Shown here in pieces: positions 27,832 to 35,936 of a DNA stretch of 64,000 nucleotides. Under the pieces are notes generated by a model. The model ran no database searches. It was not told where the DNA came from and was given only the letters and a program-made list of their open reading frames with translations. The stretch comes from Gallionella sp. GTDB lineage: Bacteria; Pseudomonadota; Gammaproteobacteria; Burkholderiales; Gallionellaceae. A program made the translations under genes and the position numbers. The DNA lies in NCBI GenBank assembly GCA_028710525.1, contig JAQTTY010000006.1:1-64000 (forward strand), read 5' to 3'. The first letter of the stretch is position 1; every line of letters starts with the position of its first letter.

Positions 27832-28731
27832 TTATGCCGCCTGACTCGCCAAGGTACCGACGCGTCCTTCGACTTCCAGCATCTTCACTTCATGACGTGG
27901 CAAAGACGCCACATCCAGATTGTGTAGATACTCTTGCATAGACACCAATTCGTAGCCTTGTTCCTGCCAGCCCTGCAATAATTCCTCGAAGATAGGCATC
28001 CACTTCTGCCCCTCCAGCTCCGCGTGCAGGGTATAGACATGACCGGTCGCTGGCGCATCTTCCGTCATCTTGAGGATGTGCTGAGCGATATTCTCCAGCG
28101 TGATGCCCTCGCGGTTCATCAACTCATCCAAGGTCGGCAAGGTGGTGGGCAATTGCGGCACAGCAATGATCTCAGCGTTCCAAGTAGGAATGAAAGGATG
28201 GGTACCACGCGTGTCCGAGCTGTACTCCATACCCAGATGTTGCAAGAAACGAAGACCGTGACGATTCATCTGCCAGCCGGCGGCAGCATGCGCACGCGGC
28301 GCCTCGCCGAAGATGGAAGTAAATCTATCCACGGCGAGTTGCAATTCACGACGTGTCCATGCCTCGTCTTGATTCGCGACATAGTCCTGCCAGCGGATAT
28401 GGTCGTAACAATGGATGCCCACTTCGAAACCCGCGTCGCGTACCGCACGCATGATGTCTCCGCACTTCTTGCCGATGTCGGGCGCGGGCAGCAGCGTGCC
28501 GTACAGCAAAGTCTTGATGCCGTAATGCTCGACCACCGAGGTGCGCGAGACCTTACCGATGAAGCCGGGACGGAATACCCGCTTGATGGCACGACCAGTA
28601 TGGTCTTGCCCCAGCGAAAAGAAGAAGGTGGCGCCAGCGTTGTAGCGTTGCAGCACTTCGACCAGACGAGGTACGCCTTCACGAGTACCTCTAAAGGTGT
28701 CGACATCGATTTTAAGAGCAATCTGTTTCAT
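27832..28731 (-). CDS. arnD: 4-deoxy-4-formamido-L-arabinose-phosphoundecaprenol deformylase
   Basis: Polysaccharide-deacetylase (NodB) fold enzyme that removes the formyl group from undecaprenyl-phosphate-L-Ara4FN, giving the donor used by ArnT. The 299-residue sequence has the metal-site Asp in LKIDVDTFRGTREGVP, the HCYDHIRWQDYV motif with the conserved His residues, and the typical SDTRGTHPFIP segment. Length agrees with E. coli ArnD (296). It lies at the 3' end of the arnC-A-D unit, separated from the decarboxylase gene by 92 nt that hold an inverted repeat. Confidence 0.93.
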   Translation of the reverse strand: MKQIALKIDVDTFRGTREGVPRLVEVLQRYNAGATFFFSLGQDHTGRAIKRVFRPGFIGKVSRTSVVEHYGIKTLLYGTLLPAPDIGKKCGDIMRAVRDAGFEVGIHCYDHIRWQDYVANQDEAWTRRELQLAVDRFTSIFGEAPRAHAAAGWQMNRHGLRFLQHLGMEYSSDTRGTHPFIPTWNAEIIAVPQLPTTLPTLDELMNREGITLENIAQHILKMTEDAPATGHVYTLHAELEGQKWMPIFEELLQGWQEQGYELVSMQEYLHNLDVASLPRHEVKMLEVEGRVGTLASQAA

Positions 28732-28767
28732 AAACTGACCTGTGTGTCTTGAACTTTAAAATGTAAA

Positions 28768-28801
28768 AAGCGAGAAGCAAGTTCACACTCGCTTCCCGCT
28801 T
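28768..28801. repeat. stem-loop repeat between arnD and the ArnA decarboxylase gene
   Basis: AAGCGAGAAGCAAG (28768-28781) and CTCGCTTCCCGCTT (28788-28801) pair 12 of 14 around TTCACA. The GAGAAG-rich arm resembles the repeats at 40710 and 52955. Confidence 0.5.
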
Positions 28802-28823
28802 CAGTTGCAACTAATCGTTAGCT

Positions 28824-29864
28824 TTAGTCCATCAACTTGCGCGCTTCGCCAACTTGGCTGCGGTACGCTTCGAAGATGTTGCGCAGTGTGTCCGCCATAT
28901 TGACGGTTGGCTTCCAATTCAGCTCTTCACAAGTGTTGGTGATCTTAGGCACACGGTTCTGCACGTCCTGATAACCCGTACCGTAGTATGCAGCGGAAGT
29001 GGTCTCAACGATTTTCACTTTCTTAGCAGACTCTTGATACTCAGGGAACTCAGCAGCCAACTTCATCATCATGTCGGCCAGATCGCGGATGGTGTAGTTG
29101 TTAACTGGGTTACCGATGTTGTAGATCTTGCCGGTAGCAATGCCATCCTTGTTCTCGATGATCTTCATCAGCGCGCTGATACCGTCGTCGATGTAGGTAA
29201 AGGCACGCTTCTGCATACCGCCGTCCACCAAGCTGATGTTCTCGCCGCGCACGATGTGACCGAGGAACTGAGTCACCACACGTGAGCTACCTTCTTTAGG
29301 GGTATGAATAGAATCCAGACCAGCGCCGATCCAGTTGAATGGACGGAACAGCGTGAAGTTCAGGCCTTCCATACCGTAGCCCCAGATCACACGATCCATC
29401 AACTGCTTGGAGTTGGAGTAGATCCAACGTGGCTTGTTGATCGGGCCGCAGATCAGTTCAGAATTTTCTGGGTCAAACTCAGCGTCATGGCACATGCCAT
29501 AGACTTCTGAAGTCGATGGAAACACCAGATGCTTGTTGTACTTCACCGCTGCACGAACGATAGGCAAGTTGGCTTCGAAGTCCAGTTCGAACACGCGCAA
29601 AGGCTGCTTAACGTAGGTAGAAGGTGTAGCGATCGCAACCAAAGGCAGGATCACATCGCACTTTTTAACGTGGTACTCGACCCACTCTTTATTGATGGTG
29701 ATGTCACCCTCAAAGAAATGGAAACGCTCGTGACCGATGATGTCGCTGATGCGGTCAGTGCTCATGTCCATGCCGTACACTTCCCAGTCGGTCGTGTTCA
29801 GGATCTTGTTGGACAGGTGATGGCCGATAAAGCCGTTCACGCCGAGTATCAATACTTTTTTCAT
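28824..29864 (-). CDS. UDP-glucuronate oxidative decarboxylase (ArnA C-terminal domain as a separate protein)
   Basis: A 346-residue short-chain dehydrogenase/epimerase that oxidises and decarboxylates UDP-glucuronate to UDP-4-keto-pentose. It aligns by eye with the C-terminal half of E. coli ArnA: KKVLILGVNGFIGHHL (NAD Rossmann motif), CDVILPLVAIATPSTY, STSEVYGMC, INKPRWIYSNSKQLMDRVIW (catalytic Tyr and Lys), and FRPFNWIGAGLD. In E. coli this is fused behind the formyltransferase. Here it is a separate gene, starting 9 nt after the formyltransferase stop, in the same order. Confidence 0.93.
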   Translation of the reverse strand: MKKVLILGVNGFIGHHLSNKILNTTDWEVYGMDMSTDRISDIIGHERFHFFEGDITINKEWVEYHVKKCDVILPLVAIATPSTYVKQPLRVFELDFEANLPIVRAAVKYNKHLVFPSTSEVYGMCHDAEFDPENSELICGPINKPRWIYSNSKQLMDRVIWGYGMEGLNFTLFRPFNWIGAGLDSIHTPKEGSSRVVTQFLGHIVRGENISLVDGGMQKRAFTYIDDGISALMKIIENKDGIATGKIYNIGNPVNNYTIRDLADMMMKLAAEFPEYQESAKKVKIVETTSAAYYGTGYQDVQNRVPKITNTCEELNWKPTVNMADTLRNIFEAYRSQVGEARKLMD

Positions 29865-29873
29865 AGTTCTTCC

Positions 29874-30794
29874 TTAATGGTTAAATTCAAAATTGTTTAG
29901 ACCAAATTGCGCGGCAAAGGCCTGCGCACTCATCTCGATACCGTTTAGCTCAAAACGCACGACACGTAACACACCCGCTCCACATATCGCATAGGCCTTA
30001 CCCTCTTTCACATAGAAACTAGGCTTGCCTCCTGCGGCACTACATTTGGTCGGCAACGTCTGCAAGATGCGCATGGGCATACCTAGCAGATTCGTCGTCG
30101 CACCCGGATACGGCGGCGCAACCGCGCGCACCAGATTATGAATGTCCTGTGCGGACTGTGACCAATCGATCACTCCGTCCTCGGCCTTGCGTCCACCAAA
30201 GTAAGCACCTTTGCTCAGGTCCTGCTTCTCGGCCTTAGCGGTGCCGGCCAACAAGGATGGCAACACACTATTCAGCGCCATCTCGGCAGCGACTGTGACC
30301 TTTTGGAACACTTGCAGCGCCGTATCATTCGGCAGTACAGGCACAGCCTGCTGCGCCACGATATCACCGTTATCCGGCTTCTCGGTCATATAGTGCAAGG
30401 TCGAACCGGCTTCCGTCTCGCCGCGGATTATCGCCCAATTCACGGGGACACGACCACGGTATTTTGGCAGCAGCGAGCCGTGCATATTCAGCGCTCCGCG
30501 TGTCGGAATATCTAACAGGGATTTCTTCAACATCTCGCGGTAATAGAAAGAGAAATAGAAGTCCGGTTGCAGTGCGCGTATCTGCGCGATGACTTCTTCT
30601 GTGTTCGGATCTTCCGGAGTGATGACGGGTATGCCATGCAAATGCGCCAAGGCAGCCACGCTCTCGAACCAGATGTTCTCTTTGGGATTGTCCTTGTGTG
30701 TCACTACCAGCGCCACATCCACCCCGTGTGCGAGCAACACCGACAAGCAGCGCACCCCTACGTTGTGATAGGCGAATACGACTGCGCGACTCAT
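29874..30794 (-). CDS. UDP-4-amino-4-deoxy-L-arabinose formyltransferase (ArnA N-terminal domain as a separate protein)
   Basis: A 306-residue 10-formyl-tetrahydrofolate-dependent formyltransferase. It matches the N-terminal half of E. coli ArnA: AVVFAYHNVGVRCLSVLL, the folate-site YREMLKKSLLDIPTRGALN and MHGSLLPKYRGRVPVNW (catalytic Asn and His), and GSTLHYMTEKPDNGDIVAQ. Transient formylation of UDP-L-Ara4N lets ArnC transfer it to undecaprenyl phosphate. It overlaps arnC by 4 nt upstream and is followed after 9 nt by the decarboxylase gene. Confidence 0.92.
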   Translation of the reverse strand: MSRAVVFAYHNVGVRCLSVLLAHGVDVALVVTHKDNPKENIWFESVAALAHLHGIPVITPEDPNTEEVIAQIRALQPDFYFSFYYREMLKKSLLDIPTRGALNMHGSLLPKYRGRVPVNWAIIRGETEAGSTLHYMTEKPDNGDIVAQQAVPVLPNDTALQVFQKVTVAAEMALNSVLPSLLAGTAKAEKQDLSKGAYFGGRKAEDGVIDWSQSAQDIHNLVRAVAPPYPGATTNLLGMPMRILQTLPTKCSAAGGKPSFYVKEGKAYAICGAGVLRVVRFELNGIEMSAQAFAAQFGLNNFEFNH

Positions 30795-31729
30795 GCCTGC
30801 TTTTCCAACACAGCTTCGAGCAGATAGCGCGGACGGTGGCGAACTTGCTGATAGATGCGGCCCACATATTCACCCAACAGACCAATTCCGAACAGCGTGA
30901 TGCCGATCAGGAAGAACATCAGCGCGAACAAAGTAAACAGCCCTTCCGCCTCCGGACCTATCCACAAACGGCGTACCACCAAGAAGACGAAGAAGAAGGC
31001 AGAGAACACCGAAATCAACATTCCCAGCATGGAGAACATCTGCAGCGGCATCAACGAGAAACTGGTCATCAGGTCGAAGTTAAGGCGGATCAAGCTGTAC
31101 ATGGAATACTTAGATTCCCCTGCGGCACGCTCTTCGTGACCCACCACCACTTCTGCGGGATTACGCGCAAAGCTGTAAGCCAGCGCGGGTATGAAGGTAT
31201 TCACTTCCTTGCAGTCGTTGATGGCGTTGATGATGTTGCGGTCATAGGCGCGGAACATACAGCCTTGATCGGTCATCTTGATGCGGGTGATGCGCTCGCG
31301 CAGGCCATTCATGGCGCGCGAAGCGACATGGCGCCACCAACTGTCGTTGCGTTGTCGACGGATAGAGCCGACGTAGTCGTGCCCCTCGTCCATCTTAGCC
31401 AACAACAAGGCGGTGTCCTCGGGCGGATTCTGCAGATCGGCATCCAACGTCACGACACGTTCGCCACGGCTATGCTCGAAGCCCGCCATGATCGCCATGT
31501 GCTGGCCGAAGTTGCCGTTAAACAAAATAACGCGGGTCACATCTGGACGTTTTTGGAACTGCTCGCGCAAGATCGCAGGCGAGCGGTCGCGGCTGCCATC
31601 GTTGATAAATACGATTTCGTAGCGCAGATTGAGCTGATCCAATGCCGGATAGAGACGATCGAACAGGGCCTGTAGGCCCTGCTCTTCGTTGTAAACCGGA
31701 ATGACGACTGATAGTTGAACTGTATCCAT
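30791..31729 (-). CDS. arnC: undecaprenyl-phosphate 4-deoxy-4-formamido-L-arabinose transferase
   Basis: A GT2 glycosyltransferase with two C-terminal membrane helices that loads L-Ara4FN onto undecaprenyl phosphate. The 312-residue protein starts LSVVIPVYNEEQGLQALFDR and contains VFINDGSRDRSP, TLDADLQNPPED and the QGCMFRAYDRNII segment. Hydrophobic helices lie at about 230-255 and 265-290. The length is near E. coli ArnC (322). It is first in the arnC-FT-DH-arnD transcription unit and divergent from the cNMP-domain gene. Confidence 0.93.
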   Translation of the reverse strand: MDTVQLSVVIPVYNEEQGLQALFDRLYPALDQLNLRYEIVFINDGSRDRSPAILREQFQKRPDVTRVILFNGNFGQHMAIMAGFEHSRGERVVTLDADLQNPPEDTALLLAKMDEGHDYVGSIRRQRNDSWWRHVASRAMNGLRERITRIKMTDQGCMFRAYDRNIINAINDCKEVNTFIPALAYSFARNPAEVVVGHEERAAGESKYSMYSLIRLNFDLMTSFSLMPLQMFSMLGMLISVFSAFFFVFLVVRRLWIGPEAEGLFTLFALMFFLIGITLFGIGLLGEYVGRIYQQVRHRPRYLLEAVLEKQA

Positions 31730-31921
31730 AGGGGCGGCATTTTAGCCGACACAGCCTCGTTCACAAAATTTATATGACGGGCCAGTCTGAGAATTGCGGG
31801 GAATATGGCCTGCAAATTCGGCGCTTACAGGGACTGAGCGATAATATATACTTGCCTGACGAATCAATTCTCTCGGAACGACTTCTGAACGATAGTGTCC
31901 AGAGTTCTAAGCACGGAGCAT

Positions 31922-32440
31922 ATGAAAATGAACGACTTCGAAAAAATCAACGACGACATTCTGAACAGTCTTAACAGCTTCACCAAACAGGTGGATGCAG
32001 ACTCTGCCGATCGCTTCAACAAGATGCGTGAATGCTCTTTTTTCGACCCCGTACCCAGTGAGTACCTACTCGAAATCGCCAGTCGCTCACGCATCGTACA
32101 TTTCTCGGCAAAGGATAAGATCATCACTGAGCACGACGTGATAAGACCTTTCTATGTGCTGATATTCGGTTCTGCAACAGCCTACTTCGATCACCGCATG
32201 GTTGGCCATATTCTCAGCGGCGAATGCCTAGGCGAGAGCGCGTTCTTCACCAAAGAGGCGCCGACTCGCTCGGCAGCGGTGTTGGCTGATGGCGAAGTGA
32301 TTGCTTTGGAGATGGGGCAACTCGATATCGAAGGGATATCCGATGCGACCCGTATGTTCATGGACAAGGCCTTGTTGCTGGCCCTGTTCAAGAAGCTACA
32401 AGCCGCCAACCGTCACATCCCGGCCAACTCGATGAATTGA
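31922..32440 (+). CDS. orphan cyclic-nucleotide-binding-domain protein
   Basis: A 172-residue cytoplasmic protein. Residues about 30-150 form a CRP-type cNMP-binding beta barrel: FFDPVPSEYLLEIASRSR, DVIRPFYVLIFGSATAYF, and GECLGESAFFTKEAPTRSAAV at the phosphate-binding cassette (GE...R..A pattern intact). There is no helix-turn-helix, so it is not itself a transcription factor. ATG 31922 has GGAG 5 nt upstream; GTG 31895 is a less likely start. It is the only plus-strand gene inside the arn locus, between arnC and arnB. Its role is unknown, possibly sensing a nucleotide for another protein. Confidence 0.8.
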   Translation: MKMNDFEKINDDILNSLNSFTKQVDADSADRFNKMRECSFFDPVPSEYLLEIASRSRIVHFSAKDKIITEHDVIRPFYVLIFGSATAYFDHRMVGHILSGECLGESAFFTKEAPTRSAAVLADGEVIALEMGQLDIEGISDATRMFMDKALLLALFKKLQAANRHIPANSMN

Positions 32441-32458
32441 CCATTGTGGTGCTGCGGC

Positions 32459-33577
32459 TCAGCCCAGCACCGCACGCAACGCGCCGCACACCCGCACCAC
32501 ATCCGCTTCAGTCAAACTGTAGAACATCGGCAGGGAGACGATTTGCTTGCCGACTCGTTCCGCCATAGGGAACATCCCTTCCTTGAAACCCAGCTCGCGA
32601 TACATCGTGAATAGATGGATGGGTGCGTAATGGAAACCCACGCCCACATCGTGTTCCTTCATGCGCTTCATAAACTCAGGGCGAGTCATACGTGCAGGGA
32701 GTTCCAATTGGAACAAATGCCAGTTGGTATCGTTGAATTCCGCAGGCGGCAGGATGGCACCAGTCTGGGCTTCGAAGTCAGGACCTAATGTATCGAAGTA
32801 ACGCTTAGCCAGTTTGCGTCTATGTGCCGTGATATCGGAAAGTTGAGCGAATTGACCCAAGCCTATCGCCGCCGCGATGTCGGTCATATTGTATTTACCG
32901 CCCAATACGTCCACATCGATGCCATCCCAGCCGCTTCGTGACACACCCTGTAAACGGAACTTCTCCGCTAGCGTCGCTTCGGCCTCATTGTTCAACACCA
33001 GACAGCCGCCTTCAGAAGTAGTGATGTTCTTATTGGCTTGAAAACTGAACGACACGAAGTCGCCGAATGAACCGATAGGCTTACCCTTCCAGCTCGAACC
33101 GATGGCTTGCGCCGCATCCTCGACCACGCGTAACTTGTGTTTTGCAGCGATGGCATACAGCCTATCCATATCCAAGGGCTTACCCGCCAGATACACAGGA
33201 ATGATGGCCTTGGTGCGCGGCGTAATAACAGCCTCTACTTTATCCAGATCGATGTTGCGAGTGACTGGATCGATATCGGCGAACACCGGTGTGGCACCGA
33301 CTTCAAGTATGACGTTGGCCGTGGCAACCCAAGAGATAGGGGTAGTGATAACTTCATCACCCTCACCTATGCCCGCGATACGCAGGGCGATCTCCATAGT
33401 GCAAGTGCCAGAGTTGAAGGTGCGCACCGGGCGTCCACCAAAATAGGCTGAGAGTTGTTTCTCGAACTCAGCGACCTTAGGTCCGCTAGTGATCCAACCT
33501 GAACGCAGTACGTCACCCACGGCAGCGATGGTTGCTTCATCTATAGTGGGTTTGGAAAAAGGCAGAAAAGTATTCAT
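32459..33577 (-). CDS. arnB: UDP-4-amino-4-deoxy-L-arabinose aminotransferase
   Basis: A PLP-dependent sugar aminotransferase of the DegT/DnrJ/EryC1 class, converting UDP-4-keto-pentose plus glutamate to UDP-L-Ara4N. The 372-residue sequence has the N-terminal FLPFSKPTIDEATIAAVGDV, VEDAAQAIGSSWKGKP, and the PLP lysine in FQANKNITTSEGG. C-terminal residues WHLFQLELP and GVGFHYAPIHLFTMYR are typical of ArnB. E. coli ArnB is 379-385 residues. Assignment to ArnB rather than another sugar aminotransferase rests on the surrounding arn genes. It converges with the cNMP gene across 18 nt. Confidence 0.9.
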   Translation of the reverse strand: MNTFLPFSKPTIDEATIAAVGDVLRSGWITSGPKVAEFEKQLSAYFGGRPVRTFNSGTCTMEIALRIAGIGEGDEVITTPISWVATANVILEVGATPVFADIDPVTRNIDLDKVEAVITPRTKAIIPVYLAGKPLDMDRLYAIAAKHKLRVVEDAAQAIGSSWKGKPIGSFGDFVSFSFQANKNITTSEGGCLVLNNEAEATLAEKFRLQGVSRSGWDGIDVDVLGGKYNMTDIAAAIGLGQFAQLSDITAHRRKLAKRYFDTLGPDFEAQTGAILPPAEFNDTNWHLFQLELPARMTRPEFMKRMKEHDVGVGFHYAPIHLFTMYRELGFKEGMFPMAERVGKQIVSLPMFYSLTEADVVRVCGALRAVLG

Positions 33578-33617
33578 ACGAGCACCTTAATAAAATTTAA
33601 AACTAAAAACAGAATAG

Positions 33618-33742
33618 TCCACGAAAGACACCAAAGACACGAAAATTTCGCTACGCCGACAGTTAGCCATCGTTTACACAAAACAGATGAAACTCAAACG
33701 AGTTGAATATCGACTTTTCGTGCTTTTCGTGTCTTTTGTGGA
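33618..33742. repeat. imperfect inverted repeat element (about 28-bp arms) between arnB and arnE-like gene
   Basis: The left arm (33618-33645) reads TCCACGAAAGACACCAAAGA and continues in the same style. The right arm (33714-33742), reversed, reads TCCACAAAAGACACGAAAAG and continues similarly. The 68 nt between them are A/T-rich with no ORF. The phrasing in GACACGAAA units suggests a dispersed repeat. It occupies almost all of the arnB-arnE gap. Confidence 0.6.
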
Positions 33743-33757
33743 ATAAATACTTTTAAC

Positions 33758-34129
33758 CTAAGCGCGGGAGATGATGACCACACCCAAGATGATCACGCCC
33801 ATGCCGACCAGTTTGGTGGGGTTGAACGCTTCGCCCAACAAGTACCACGCCGCGATGGCATTCACCACATAGGCCATGGATAACATCGGAAAGGCGATGC
33901 TGACAGGGACGCGCGACAAGGCAAGTATCCACACCACCACGCTAACGACGTAACAACTTAACGCGACGATGATGTGCCATTCGGTGGCAAGCTTGATGCC
34001 TATGGGCAGGATGTTCGCAGCACTGAATTCGAAATGGCCGATGGCGTTAGTACCTGCCTTCATCAATATCTGCGCAGCAGCGTTAAGCATCACGCCAGCG
34101 AAGATGAGTCCGAAGCTGACTAGATTCAT
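33758..34129 (-). CDS. SMR/EamA-type small membrane protein, probable L-Ara4N-phosphoundecaprenol flippase subunit
   Basis: A 123-residue protein with four hydrophobic helices (about 4-25, 45-66, 68-92, 98-121) and the small-multidrug-resistance signature near the ends (AAQILMKAG, GMGVIILGVVII). ArnE and ArnF of E. coli are such proteins and together flip undecaprenyl-phosphate-L-Ara4N to the periplasm. Only one gene is present here, so it may work as a homodimer. It overlaps arnT by 4 nt, which supports the assignment. The gene symbol is withheld because ArnE and ArnF cannot be told apart here. Confidence 0.8.
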   Translation of the reverse strand: MNLVSFGLIFAGVMLNAAAQILMKAGTNAIGHFEFSAANILPIGIKLATEWHIIVALSCYVVSVVVWILALSRVPVSIAFPMLSMAYVVNAIAAWYLLGEAFNPTKLVGMGVIILGVVIISRA

Positions 34130-35772
34130 GGCTTCTGCACCACGATATATTGTGTGTCTTTAAAGATGACGTTCATCTCGACTCCCAGTTGTTGCAATAT
34201 CGGATAGGCATATAACGGCATGATGGCTAGGGCCTGCTTTTGCGCGCGCCAGATTGGTACGAAGTCATTTAGCGTGGGAATGAACTTCTCAGGCTCTTGC
34301 TTGATGCCGTAAGCCATCTCGTCCTGATACTGCACCAACGTGAAGGTGTGCTTGATGTAGAAAGGCAGGGTCTGCTCGTAATCGAGCACCGAATAGAACG
34401 GCACTTCGGGTTTGACGTAATCTTTGATCGCGGCAGCGATATGTTTGGCGGAACGCTCATGCGCGATGGTGTTATAGCCCGACAAAGATATCTGGCCACA
34501 TAACAAAGAACTCAATGCAAGAACGACAACTGCAAACGTCTTCTGCTGACGCTTCAACAGCAGCGCCGCCAACAACACGCCGACCACAAGTATGGATACA
34601 CCACCTATCAGCCAGTTCGCATATTGGGGATAGAGCTCAGCCTGCTGCGGCGTGTCGGCGAAACGATCGATATTCAGCGCAAAGCCTATCAATATCAGCA
34701 GCATCGGTATCACCGGCAGCAGCTCCCACATCAGCACGCGCTCACGGATACGAGTCAGCCGAACCGCCATTAGCAAGGCCAGCGGGGGAAACATGGGCAA
34801 GAGATAAGACGGTAACTTGGAACCGGAGATCGTGAAGAACACATAGATGAACACCGCCCAGATCAACAGGAAACGCTCCGGACTGAACACCTGCGGGATG
34901 CGCTTGCCGCTGCGCCAAGCGCCCAACATGCTGTCGAACATCAGCACCGTCCACGGCAGGGCGCCCGCCAGTAGGATGGGTACGAAGTAGTACCAAGGTT
35001 GGTATCGGCCTAGGTCTTTGGTAGTGAAGCGTGTGTAGTGTTCATAGATAAAGAAGCGCTCAAAGAACTCTGGGTTAGCCTTCATCACCAGATAGAACCA
35101 TGGCGTGACGACGAGGAAGAACACGGTCAGACCGGGCAAAAAATGCAGCTTCTTGAACATCGACCAGTCGCGCTGGAGGATGCAATACAAAAACAGCGCC
35201 GTGCCCGGCAATATCAGCCCCATCAAGCCCTTACTCAAGACTGCCAGCCCCATCCCCGCCCAAGCCAGTATCATCCAATAGCGCTGCGATTTCACCTCGC
35301 TCTCACCCTGCGCGATCAGCATGGCGAAGATGCCCAAGCTCATAAAGAAGGTCACACCCATGTCCAGCGTGTTGACATGGCTTATCAGCGCATACAGCAG
35401 ACTGCTGCCCAATATCATCGCGGCATAACCGGCCGCCTCGCGACCAAACAAGCGCATACCGGCGAACCATACCAGCAGCAATCCGGCGAAGCCCGTCAGT
35501 CCAGACCAGATTCGGGAAGTCCATTGGTGCTCACCAAATACTTCGTAAGCAACTGCGGTTGCCCAATATTGCAAAGGTGGTTTCTCGAAATATTTGAGTT
35601 CATTCAAGCGCGGTGTGGTCCAGTCGCCGCTCTTAACCATCTCACGCGGTATCTCGGCATAACGGCCTTCGTCAGGTTTGACCAAGGTACGGTACTCGAG
35701 ATTGGCGAACCATATGACGGCGACGGTGACAAGCAACCACCATAGTTGCCGCGTTGAGATCTTATCGTTCAT
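34126..35772 (-). CDS. arnT: lipid A 4-amino-4-deoxy-L-arabinosyltransferase
   Basis: A GT-C glycosyltransferase of the inner membrane that moves L-Ara4N from undecaprenyl phosphate to lipid A phosphates on the periplasmic side, lowering negative surface charge. The 548-residue protein has about 12 hydrophobic helices. The first periplasmic loop carries the family signature KPDEGRYAEIPREMVKSGDW (catalytic Asp) followed by LKYFEKPPLQYW. I chose ATG 35772 (AAAGG upstream, MNDKISTRQLWWLL); the frame stays open to 35979 but that extension has no family similarity. The length matches ArnT (about 550). Confidence 0.93.
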   Translation of the reverse strand: MNDKISTRQLWWLLVTVAVIWFANLEYRTLVKPDEGRYAEIPREMVKSGDWTTPRLNELKYFEKPPLQYWATAVAYEVFGEHQWTSRIWSGLTGFAGLLLVWFAGMRLFGREAAGYAAMILGSSLLYALISHVNTLDMGVTFFMSLGIFAMLIAQGESEVKSQRYWMILAWAGMGLAVLSKGLMGLILPGTALFLYCILQRDWSMFKKLHFLPGLTVFFLVVTPWFYLVMKANPEFFERFFIYEHYTRFTTKDLGRYQPWYYFVPILLAGALPWTVLMFDSMLGAWRSGKRIPQVFSPERFLLIWAVFIYVFFTISGSKLPSYLLPMFPPLALLMAVRLTRIRERVLMWELLPVIPMLLILIGFALNIDRFADTPQQAELYPQYANWLIGGVSILVVGVLLAALLLKRQQKTFAVVVLALSSLLCGQISLSGYNTIAHERSAKHIAAAIKDYVKPEVPFYSVLDYEQTLPFYIKHTFTLVQYQDEMAYGIKQEPEKFIPTLNDFVPIWRAQKQALAIMPLYAYPILQQLGVEMNVIFKDTQYIVVQKP

Positions 35773-35936
35773 GTATAACCTTTCGTATGGCGGACCGCGT
35801 CGGTGGCATGCCACGCTGGACGGAATAACGGTCATGCCGGTAAGTGCGGACAACGGTGCGAAGCACACGCTGCAAGTAGCGTTTATCGGCGCGATGCCGG
35901 TGTTGAGATACGGGCCTGTACAGGCGGCCGCGGATT

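Noticed and set aside
30698..31675. Long open frame (about 325 codons) on the plus strand opposite arnC and the formyltransferase gene
   Set aside because: It is antisense to two clearly recognisable genes, has unusual composition rich in His and Gln, and shows no known motif or RBS.
35773..35936. A gene in the N-terminal extension of the arnT frame
   Set aside because: The extension has no family similarity, and ATG 35772 has a suitable RBS and gives the normal ArnT length.
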